Of a stretch of 5,420 nucleotides of DNA, positions 1 through 4,426 are shown one piece after another. A program made the translations under genes and the position numbers. Under the pieces are notes generated by a model. The model was not told the DNA's origin, ran no database searches, and saw nothing but the letters and a program-made list of their open reading frames with translations. Within the stretch, counting starts at the first letter, position 1, and each line of letters opens with the position of its first letter. Source of the DNA: Propionibacterium sp. (GTDB taxonomy: Bacteria; Actinomycetota; Actinomycetes; Propionibacteriales; Propionibacteriaceae); contig JAAYZP010000077.1 of the NCBI GenBank assembly GCA_012514785.1, forward strand, positions 1-5,420, given 5' to 3'.

Positions 1-1139
1 ACGAGGGCTTCTCGAACTCGACGCTGTGGCCGCTCTACCACGACACCGTCGCCTTCCCCGAGTTCCACCGCGAGTGGTGGTACACGTACCAGCAGGTGAA
101 TCGTCGGTTCGCCGAGGCTGCGGCCGATGCCGCGGAGGAGGGCGCGACGGTGTGGGTCCAGGACTACCAACTCCAACTGGTGCCCCGGATGCTGCGCGAG
201 CTGCGCCCGGACCTGAAGATCGGCTTCTTCCTGCACATCCCGTTCCCGCCGCGCGAGCTGTTCGCGCAGCTGCCGTGGCGCCTCGACATCATCGAGGGGC
301 TACTGGGCGCCGACCTGGTCGGCATGCAGGTCGCCGGTGGTGCGTCCAACTTCCTCCGGCTGGTGCGGGACCGCACCGGGCACGCCGTCGAGGCCGGCCT
401 CGTGCGGGTCAGCGACACCCACTCCTGCATGGTGAAGGCCTACCCCATCTCCATCGACTCGGCGGGCTTCGCAGATCTCGCGATGCAGCCGGACACTATC
501 GCTGAGTCCGAGGAGCTGCTGGAGAGCCTCGGCAACCCGAAGCACGTGTTCCTCGGCGTGGATCGCCTGGACTACACGAAGGGGCTCCGCCAGCGGATCC
601 GAGCCATGGGCGAGCTGTTCCGCGAGGGCAAGCTGGACTCCAACGAGGTCGCGTACCTGCAGGTAGCCACGCCGTCGCGGGAGCGCGTCGGTGAGTACAT
701 GCGCCTGCGCGACGACATCGACCTGCTCGTCGGACGCATCAACTCCGAGGTCGGCGAGGTGGGCAGCCCACCCATCACCTACCTCCACAAGGGTTTCCCG
801 CGCCAGACGATGGCCGCGATGTACCGTATCGCCGACGTCATGCTCGTGACCCCGCTGCGCGACGGAATGAACCTCGTCGCGAAGGAGTACGTCGCCTGCC
901 ATCCGAGCAACGGCGGCTCCCTCGTGCTCAGCGAGTTCGCCGGGGCGGCGCGCGAGCTGCGGCGGGCCTACATGGTCAACCCCTACGACCTCGACGGCAT
1001 GAAGAACGTGTTCATGCGCGCACTAACCGACCCCTACGCGGAGCGTGCGAAGCGGATGCGGGCGCTGAAGCGGCAGGTGAAGACGAACACGATCGAGAGC
1101 TGGGCCGACAACTTCTTGGGCGACCTCGCGAGTCTGTAG
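1..1139 (+). CDS. otsA: Alpha,alpha-trehalose-6-phosphate synthase (UDP/NDP-glucose-forming), 5'-truncated by the window edge
   Basis: OtsA joins the glucosyl group of a nucleotide-sugar to glucose-6-phosphate in the cytoplasm, giving trehalose-6-phosphate for the OtsA-OtsB route to the osmoprotectant trehalose. The frame is open from base 3, with no start in the window, and stops with TAG at 1137-1139. Visible signatures of glycosyltransferase family 20 are, in order: SNSTLWPLYHD near the left edge (the Trp at 27-29 aligns with Trp85 of the E. coli enzyme), WVQDYQL (Asp130 equivalent), FFLHIPFPP (His154), VDRLDYTKGL (Arg262 and Lys267 equivalents, codons 564 and 579) and LRDGMNLVAKEY (Asp361 and Glu369 equivalents, codons 861 and 885). 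The spacing between these residues matches E. coli OtsA almost exactly, so about 75 N-terminal residues lie outside. All active-site positions seen are intact. No otsB follows; the next genes run on the opposite strand. The GTG at 96 is internal and not the true start. Confidence 0.96.
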   Translation, partial: EGFSNSTLWPLYHDTVAFPEFHREWWYTYQQVNRRFAEAAADAAEEGATVWVQDYQLQLVPRMLRELRPDLKIGFFLHIPFPPRELFAQLPWRLDIIEGLLGADLVGMQVAGGASNFLRLVRDRTGHAVEAGLVRVSDTHSCMVKAYPISIDSAGFADLAMQPDTIAESEELLESLGNPKHVFLGVDRLDYTKGLRQRIRAMGELFREGKLDSNEVAYLQVATPSRERVGEYMRLRDDIDLLVGRINSEVGEVGSPPITYLHKGFPRQTMAAMYRIADVMLVTPLRDGMNLVAKEYVACHPSNGGSLVLSEFAGAARELRRAYMVNPYDLDGMKNVFMRALTDPYAERAKRMRALKRQVKTNTIESWADNFLGDLASL

Positions 1140-1201
1140 CAGCAGAGCTGTTGCCAAACGTGCGTACGGATGAGCTGATCGATGGTCCGGGGCTACTCGA
1201 C

Positions 1202-1453
1202 TCAGGTGGAGTTCGCTGGGAGCCATTCGAATGGGACCCCGGTCCCTCGTGAGTACGCGCGCTGCGCCAATTCTGTGCCGACACCGAAATCGCCCACCAC
1301 GCTAATGGAGCGGACATGCTCGCGGATCTGGCGTCCTTCCTCGTTGTTGAACGCTAGCGGCATCGCCACCAACTCCGCGAGATTCTCAAATGGGCTTAGC
1401 TCCAACAGGAGGGGTCCGTTGACGGTCTCATCACCATTCCACGTCGTGGTCAT
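1202..1453 (-). CDS. Small unrecognised ORF overlapping the 3' end of the PIN toxin gene
   Basis: An 83-residue frame with ATG at 1453 (a TTG lies one codon upstream at 1456) and TGA at 1202-1204. I do not recognise the product. It is soluble-looking and mildly acidic, with a predicted amphipathic stretch ELSPFENLAELV, a middle GRQIREHVRSI segment and the end GVPFEWLP; there is no signal peptide or membrane segment. A hand count of codon positions gives roughly 73% G/C at position 3, 66% at position 1 and 49% at position 2, the order expected for a real gene in a high-GC genome. The start lies inside the last 23 bases of the toxin gene, which suggests translational coupling, since no Shine-Dalgarno is evident. 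It could be a third member of the toxin-antitoxin operon, an unrelated cargo gene, or the tail of a decayed gene. A chance ORF remains possible. Confidence 0.45.
   Translation of the reverse strand: MTTTWNGDETVNGPLLLELSPFENLAELVAMPLAFNNEEGRQIREHVRSISVVGDFGVGTELAQRAYSRGTGVPFEWLPANST
1223..1246. repeat. Two overlapping perfect palindromes
   Basis: CCATTCGAATGG (1223-1234) is a perfect 12-bp palindrome. It overlaps GGGACC-CC-GGTCCC (1233-1246), a 6-bp inverted repeat with a two-base centre. They lie near the 3' end of the small ORF and about 90 bases past the otsA stop, between converging transcripts. They could be a compact bidirectional terminator or a protein-binding site. There is no T-run. 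Confidence 0.4.
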
Positions 1454-2006
1454 CAAGCCGTCGGGGCTTTAACGTCGCCGTTGTGAACCCAGCTGCCAGA
1501 AGCACGCCAGCTGTGGCGCGCTCCCTCAAGTAGCCGAGAATTCTCTGCTGCGCATCGTCAGGCCATATTCTCGTCTCCGGCGGTTTGAACCACCCAGCGA
1601 GAAGATCCAAGTTGAGAAACCGATCAGGGTGGAGCAATTTCATGTCGAAAGTCGCAACCTCCCTTGCGTCGAAATCCTTGACGTTGGCCGTGACCAGATG
1701 CGTTGCTTCGGCTCCGATTGCAGCGGCCAGCACATGCCGATCTTTGGGATCACAGCTGAGGCCTCGCTCCAAACCCTCATAGCCCACGACCATCGCCTCA
1801 GGGAAGCCGGTTTGCATGGCGTCTAGCCGCCGTTCGATCCTCCGCGAGGGGAAACTGAGCTTGTTGACAAGCGTGCCCCGGACCTCTTCAAGGACTCGTT
1901 CCGACCACTTCACGTCGAGGATCTCCTGCTCAGCCATGGCTAACAACACGCACGTCAGGTCATACGGCACCAGGACGTTGGCATCGAGGAAAACAATGGG
2001 TCTCAT
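1431..2006 (-). CDS. PIN-domain ribonuclease toxin, VapC50-like
   Basis: A 191-residue PIN-domain protein, expected to be a Mg2+-dependent RNase that cleaves cellular RNA and blocks translation when not held by its antitoxin. The acidic active-site pattern is complete: Asp8 in VFLDANVLV, Glu40/41 in SERVLEEVR, Asp86 and Asp89 in DPKDRHVLAAA, and the TANVKDF motif with Asp111. Residues 1 to about 125 form the PIN domain. The rest, from LHPDRFLNL onward, is a C-terminal extension of the kind seen in VapC50-type toxins and absent from the usual ~130-residue VapC proteins. The ATG at 2004-2006 overlaps the antitoxin TGA at 2003-2005 as ATGA, so translation is probably coupled; no Shine-Dalgarno is visible. 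Its 3' end overlaps a further small ORF. The last ~30 residues (ATAGVLLAAG to the end) look less typical and may be variable. Family assignment rests on motifs plus the partner gene. The RNA target cannot be read from sequence. Confidence 0.88.
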   Translation of the reverse strand: MRPIVFLDANVLVPYDLTCVLLAMAEQEILDVKWSERVLEEVRGTLVNKLSFPSRRIERRLDAMQTGFPEAMVVGYEGLERGLSCDPKDRHVLAAAIGAEATHLVTANVKDFDAREVATFDMKLLHPDRFLNLDLLAGWFKPPETRIWPDDAQQRILGYLRERATAGVLLAAGFTTATLKPRRLDDHDVEW

Positions 2007-2419
2007 CGCGTTGGAACGAAACCGTCCAAGGAATCATCCTGCGGCGTGCGGGACTCATGCAGTGCTTCCATCGCTTTCGTGCGTCGTGTCGGACGGGACG
2101 CTATGAAGGCGTCGACCTCAGCCCGCCGAACTCGGCGGTGGCTACCAGGCCTCTGCGAGGGAATGACGCCTGCATCGAGGAGTTTCACCAGACTGGGCCG
2201 ACTGATGCCCAGCATGTCGGCGGCCGCTTGCGTCGAGATGAACTCTGCAGCTTCTGAGATCTCGACTTTCGAACCTCGCTGGAGCGCTTCGAGCGCGTTT
2301 CGTATTACAGCAGCCGCGTGCTCGTCGAGCCCGAACGACTTGCCGTCGATGACGATCTCGTCCCGCACTCCCCGCTCATCAGGTGAGGAGGAGATATTCG
2401 AAGGTGAAAGAGTGGACAT
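2003..2419 (-). CDS. Excisionase/MerR-type helix-turn-helix antitoxin paired with the PIN toxin (VapB50-like)
   Basis: A 138-residue DNA-binding protein, expected to bind and neutralise the downstream PIN toxin and to repress its own operon. Residues 60-106 form a winged helix-turn-helix of the excisionase (HTH_17) type: STQAAADMLGIS, then RPSLVKLLDAG, then GSHRRVRRAEVDAFI as wing and closing helix. The acidic tail RTPQDDSLDGF is a plausible toxin-binding segment (inference). Residues 1-20 are low-complexity Ser-rich. The stop overlaps the toxin start as ATGA. I chose ATG 2419 because it gives the usual length for this family. It also sits exactly seven bases after a TATCCT -10 element, consistent with a leaderless mRNA; no Shine-Dalgarno is present. 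The frame stays open upstream to ATG 2713, giving a 236-residue version, but the added 98 residues look like out-of-frame reading of another gene. That upstream ATG has a strong ribosome binding site, so an extended protein cannot be excluded. Confidence 0.87.
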   Translation of the reverse strand: MSTLSPSNISSSPDERGVRDEIVIDGKSFGLDEHAAAVIRNALEALQRGSKVEISEAAEFISTQAAADMLGISRPSLVKLLDAGVIPSQRPGSHRRVRRAEVDAFIASRPTRRTKAMEALHESRTPQDDSLDGFVPTR

Positions 2420-2425
2420 GACATC

Positions 2426-2453
2426 AGGATAACTCAAATCGAAACTATCGAAA
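2426..2453 (-). promoter_or_regulatory. Candidate promoter/operator of the toxin-antitoxin operon
   Basis: On the minus strand TATCCT (2431-2426) fits the actinobacterial -10 pattern TANNNT. Its last base is at -7 if transcription begins at the A of the antitoxin ATG (2419), the standard geometry for a leaderless gene. Just upstream are two direct copies of TTTCGAT separated by two bases (2453-2447 and 2444-2438), a 9-bp period. They cover the spacer and the weak -35 region, where a helix-turn-helix antitoxin would be expected to bind. The -35 itself matches the consensus poorly. Confidence 0.45.
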
Positions 2454-2713
2454 AGAGCTTGCCTGCTGAGGCCCCCGCGTTCGCGTAGACAGCAAGCGAT
2501 GCTGTTCGAAGAGCTCCAGCGCGCGGCGAAGGACAGCCCAGCAACGATCCAAGGATTCACGGTGGACGAAGCGACCCCACGAGTCCCAGCTGACCCCTGG
2601 CGACCCCATGAGCGCACCAAGAACGTGCACCCCGACCAATAATCGGGGTGGCCGAGGAACTGCCAGTCCTCGACGGTGATCGGGGTGGTGGAGCTCGATG
2701 TTTCGGTGCCCAT
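2445..2713 (-). pseudogene. Short unrecognised gene, apparently frameshifted
   Basis: ATG at 2713 is preceded by a strong Shine-Dalgarno, AGGAAGG (2724-2718). The first ~28 codons read as a normal protein (TPITVEDWQFLGHPDYWSG). Beyond that, the same frame becomes Ser-rich and untypical, while the -1 frame reads plausibly as VHVLGALMGSPG, then DSWGRFVHRESL, then a helix-like segment CWAVLRRALELFEQHRLL, ending at TAG 2445-2447. Third-position G/C is clearly higher in the -1 frame over this stretch. Loss of one G from the TCGGGG run (2645-2648 on the plus strand) would account for the switch. The restored product would be about 89 residues. I recognise no family. It lies directly upstream of the antitoxin on the same strand. 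Alternatives are a sequencing error, programmed slippage, or an intact frame that continues into the antitoxin. Confidence 0.5.
2628..2650. repeat. Inverted repeat at the presumed frameshift point
   Basis: CACCCCGA (2628-2635) and TCGGGGTG (2643-2650) are perfect 8-bp reverse complements around a 7-base centre. ATCGGGGTGG (2642-2651) recurs directly at 2679-2688. The repeat coincides with the place where coding character changes frame in the short upstream gene. Confidence 0.6.
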
Positions 2714-2730
2714 GGTGCCTTCCTGGCACC
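2714..2730 (-). promoter_or_regulatory. Ribosome binding site presented in a hairpin loop
   Basis: Read on the minus strand, GGTGCC and GGCACC form a 6-bp stem around the loop AGGAA, immediately followed by ATG 2713. The Shine-Dalgarno core therefore sits in the loop and the stem abuts the start codon. This is the best ribosome binding site in the accessory block and sets the start of the short gene. Whether the hairpin regulates translation is inference. Confidence 0.45.
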
Positions 2731-2753
2731 GCGCCGTAGTCGTGGCAACGTGG

Positions 2754-2776
2754 GGGGATCGTCCCCTAATCGTCCC
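2754..2776. repeat. Palindrome plus 11-bp-spaced direct repeats
   Basis: GGGGA-TCG-TCCCC (2754-2766) is a perfect inverted repeat. ATCGTCCC occurs at 2758-2765 and again at 2769-2776, exactly 11 bp apart, about one helical turn. The cluster lies 40-65 bases upstream of the ATG at 2713 and could be an operator for that gene. Confidence 0.35.
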
Positions 2777-2780
2777 GTGC

Positions 2781-2833
2781 CGGAAACGAAAATGACCTCT
2801 GAACTGCCAATAAGTGCTTGTCAGAGGCCATTT
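2781..2833 (-). terminator. Terminator-like stem-loop behind tRNA-Asn
   Basis: Bases 2790-2802 and 2821-2833 pair over 13 bp with a single G-U wobble (in the minus-strand transcript) around an 18-base loop. On the minus strand the stem follows the tRNA CCA end by six bases and is followed by a T-rich stretch (ATTTTCGTTTCC). This fits an intrinsic terminator for the tRNA transcript. It also insulates the tRNA from the downstream accessory block. Confidence 0.6.
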
Positions 2834-2839
2834 GGTGAT

Positions 2840-2915
2840 TGGCTCCCCGGACTGGACTCGAACCAGTAACCCTTCGATTAACAGTCGAATGCTCTGCCAA
2901 TTGAGCTACCAGGGA
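2840..2915 (-). tRNA. tRNA-Asn, anticodon GTT, CCA encoded
   Basis: The minus strand folds into a complete cloverleaf of 76 bases including CCA. The acceptor stem TCCCTGG/CCGGGGA has 7 pairs with one T-G. The D arm is GCTC/GAGC, the anticodon stem TTCGA/TCGAA encloses loop CTGTTAA, and the T arm ACTGG/CCAGT carries the TTCGA motif. The discriminator is G, followed by genomic CCA at 2842-2840. The anticodon GTT (2882-2880) reads AAC/AAU. The gene lies 51 bases after the stop of the 162-residue protein gene on the same strand. Its 3' end faces the low-GC accessory block. Confidence 0.97.
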
Positions 2916-2966
2916 ATGACCGCGTTGCAGCCAAAGAGAAACTTTAGCAGGACGATTTCGCAGATG

Positions 2967-3455
2967 CTAATCGACCGCGTACTCCGCCTTGATCCGGTCC
3001 GTCTCCGCGATCGCGTACTCCCGCGTGCCGGGATCCGCGAGCGTCGCCCCGCCCGAGGTCAGTGCGAAGAAGTGCATCTCGTCGGACCCGTCCAGGGCCC
3101 TACGCACGACGATGCGCAGTTCGCCGCCGCTGTCGAGGTCGTAGTGGAAGGTGGCCACCGTCGACGCCTGGACCCGCTCCAGGAACAGCTCGGGCAGGCG
3201 CCCCTCGTCCTCGAGCGTCACCTCGAACTTCTCGCCCTCGTGGGTCGTCCACCACCGAAACGTCTGGGTCTCGCCGTTCCAGGAGCCGCGCTCGACGTCC
3301 ACCCAGCCGAACACGCGCCACGCGCCGTCGCGACGGAGCGCCAGCGACGACTTCGTGCCGACGAGGGCCTCGCCGTCGGGACCGATGCCTTCGGCGAGCA
3401 CGGTGGGCTTGTGGCCGAGCGCCTCGGCCAGTGAGGGATCACGAGCAACACTCAT
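2967..3455 (-). CDS. Conserved-looking protein of unknown function, beta-rich
   Basis: A 162-residue soluble protein that I do not recognise. ATG 3455 was chosen because the sequence becomes protein-like there (MSVARDPSLAEALGHKP) and a G-rich TGGGGG stretch precedes it; an upstream in-frame start at 3521 would run through the intergenic dyad. It stops with TAG at 2967-2969. There is no signal peptide or membrane helix. The body alternates short hydrophobic and charged stretches (SSLALRRDGAWRVFGWVDVE, TQTFRWWTTHEG, KFEVTLEDEG, ELRIVVRRAL), as in an all-beta fold such as a pleckstrin-homology-like or lipocalin-like barrel; that is a guess from pattern only. The C-terminus TREYAIAETDRIKAEYAVD is probably a helix, which together with the strands mildly favours a PH-like fold. 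It is rich in Trp in the middle and has third-position G/C typical of the chromosome. It is divergent from the sigma factor gene and shares the 107-base intergenic region with it. Confidence 0.85.
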   Translation of the reverse strand: MSVARDPSLAEALGHKPTVLAEGIGPDGEALVGTKSSLALRRDGAWRVFGWVDVERGSWNGETQTFRWWTTHEGEKFEVTLEDEGRLPELFLERVQASTVATFHYDLDSGGELRIVVRRALDGSDEMHFFALTSGGATLADPGTREYAIAETDRIKAEYAVD

Positions 3456-3472
3456 GCCCCCATTGTGCAGGG

Positions 3473-3481
3473 TGTGGACAA
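3473..3481 (-). promoter_or_regulatory. DnaA box (TTGTCCACA)
   Basis: The minus strand reads TTGTCCACA, an exact match to the preferred DnaA-binding nonamer of actinobacteria. A weaker half-match, TTGTCCGTT, lies at 3489-3497 on the plus strand, and CTCCCCACA at 3503-3511 resembles a degenerate box. The box lies 18 bases upstream of the 162-residue protein start, so DnaA could influence either divergent gene. A single box can also occur by chance. Confidence 0.5.
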
Positions 3482-3494
3482 ACAAGTGTTGTCC
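3476..3494. promoter_or_regulatory. Dyad-symmetric element in the divergent intergenic region
   Basis: GGACAA and TTGTCC are perfect 6-bp inverted repeats with a 7-base spacer (3476-3481 and 3489-3494). A nested ACAA-GTG-TTGT dyad lies at 3482-3492. The element overlaps the DnaA box and sits where a -35 element of the minus-strand gene would fall, with CACAAT at 3467-3462 as a possible -10. It is a candidate operator. Confidence 0.35.
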
Positions 3495-3562
3495 GTTGAA
3501 ATCTCCCCACAGCCCGCCCATTCCCCTCCCCCGTGCCGCACCGGCAGGCTTAGCTGGCCCAC

Positions 3563-4426
3563 ATGATCCAGTTACCCGTCATCCCCATCACCGTCGATGA
3601 GCAGCAGTCGCTGGCAACCCTGGCGGCCACCGTCACTCCCGCCCGCGAGCTGCTGCCCCTCCAGCCCACGAACCCGCACCTGTGGCGCGCGATCACCATC
3701 GGGCTCGTGGCCGAACAGATCCTCTGGACCGCCAACCTCCGCCTGGTGATGCGCATCGCGGTCGACGTCGCCAGCCGCCGCGGCGAGGGCCTCGACGACC
3801 TCTTCCAGGAGGGCTGTCTCGCGCTGCAGGAGGCCATCCGGCGCTTCAACCCCGCGCTCGGCTTCCGGCTGAGCACCTTCGCCCACGAACACATCACCCG
3901 CCGCATTCTCCGCACGGACACCTCGTCGGTGTGGGTGAGCACCTCCACGCACTTCCGCCGCATGCGTCGCCTCATCGAGGCCGGCGACGACTCCCACTCG
4001 CCCCGCCAGGCGACCATGGCGCTCGCGCAGCTCGTCGACATCGACTGGCTCGAGAACGTGGCGCACGACGACGACCCGTTCGCCCGCGTCGACGAGGCCT
4101 GCGTGGACATGCTCGAGTTCGCGAGCCCGAAGTACCGCGAGGTGCTTCGGCTGCGCTTCGGCTTCGACGGGCGGGTGCACCAGCAGGAGGAACTCGCCCG
4201 CCACTTCGGCGTCTCCCGCCCCACCATCAGCCGGTGGGAGCGCAAGGGGCTCCAGCAGATCCACGACGCGCTGACGTCGGAGACGACGGTGGGCGTGCCC
4301 ATCCAGGACACGCCCACCGTCGAGAGTTCCAGCCGCGCTAGTGCGAGATCGCCTCGCCAGCACCGGCACCGGTCATCGACCGGACTTCCATCTCCGTCGC
4401 GAACTCCTCATCGCCTCGCGTCTTAG
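3563..4426 (+). CDS. Sigma-70 family RNA polymerase sigma factor, divergent
   Basis: A 287-residue sigma factor that would direct RNA polymerase to a specific promoter set. Residues 57-120 are region 2: ANLRLVMRIAVDVASR, then GLDDLFQEGCLALQEAIRRF (core-binding region 2.1-2.2), then GFRLSTFAHEHITRRI (2.3-2.4). Residues 120-140 resemble a short region 3.0. Residues 183-237 are region 4, with the -35-reading helix-turn-helix EELARHFGVSRPTISRWE. There is no region 1.1/1.2, and the Trp pair that melts promoters in primary sigma factors is replaced by His-Glu-His (108-110), so this is an alternative factor. Start ATG 3563 has no clear Shine-Dalgarno; TTAGCTG about eight bases upstream might be a -10 for a leaderless mRNA. 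Residues 241-254 are encoded by a perfect hairpin, and residues 259-287 (Ser/Arg/Pro-rich) overlap the convergent symporter gene. The functional protein therefore probably ends near residue 240. The family is certain, the regulon unknown. Confidence 0.88.
   Translation: MIQLPVIPITVDEQQSLATLAATVTPARELLPLQPTNPHLWRAITIGLVAEQILWTANLRLVMRIAVDVASRRGEGLDDLFQEGCLALQEAIRRFNPALGFRLSTFAHEHITRRILRTDTSSVWVSTSTHFRRMRRLIEAGDDSHSPRQATMALAQLVDIDWLENVAHDDDPFARVDEACVDMLEFASPKYREVLRLRFGFDGRVHQQEELARHFGVSRPTISRWERKGLQQIHDALTSETTVGVPIQDTPTVESSSRASARSPRQHRHRSSTGLPSPSRTPHRLAS
4284..4322. terminator. Bidirectional terminator hairpin between convergent genes
   Basis: Bases 4284-4297 (CGACGGTGGGCGTG) and 4309-4322 form a perfect 14-bp GC-rich stem with an 11-base loop. 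It begins 15 bases past the symporter stop (4338) on the minus strand and so fits the symporter terminator. On the plus strand it lies within the sigma factor frame, codons 241-254, just after region 4. No T-run follows, which is common in high-GC actinobacteria. Confidence 0.7.

Noticed and set aside
1185..1192. GTCCGGGG near the otsA end, as in the tRNA-Asn 3' end, as a second attachment site
   Set aside because: Only eight bases match and the orientation is inverted relative to the tRNA, so it cannot be a direct-repeat att site and is within chance expectation.
1182..1472. Plus-strand open frame opposite the small ORF
   Set aside because: Ser/Pro/Arg-rich composition with no coding bias; it is the complement of the minus-strand frame.
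2420..2713. Antitoxin extended upstream to ATG 2713 (236 residues)
   Set aside because: The extra 98 residues turn Ser-rich and lose coding bias midway, while another frame becomes coding-like there. ATG 2419 fits both the family length and a leaderless promoter. Kept as an alternative, not as the main call.
2814..3434. Plus-strand open frame of ~206 residues starting before the tRNA
   Set aside because: Its beginning (SPDWTRTSNPSIN) is the familiar false translation of the complement of a tRNA gene, and the rest is antisense to the 162-residue protein gene.
3682..4341. Alternative plus-strand frame inside the sigma gene
   Set aside because: Almost entirely Arg/Pro/Ala/His, typical of out-of-frame reading in GC-rich DNA.
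3572..4369. Long minus-strand frames opposite the sigma factor
   Set aside because: Shadows produced by the high third-position G/C of the sigma gene; their composition is Arg/Gly/Ala/Val-biased with no domain.
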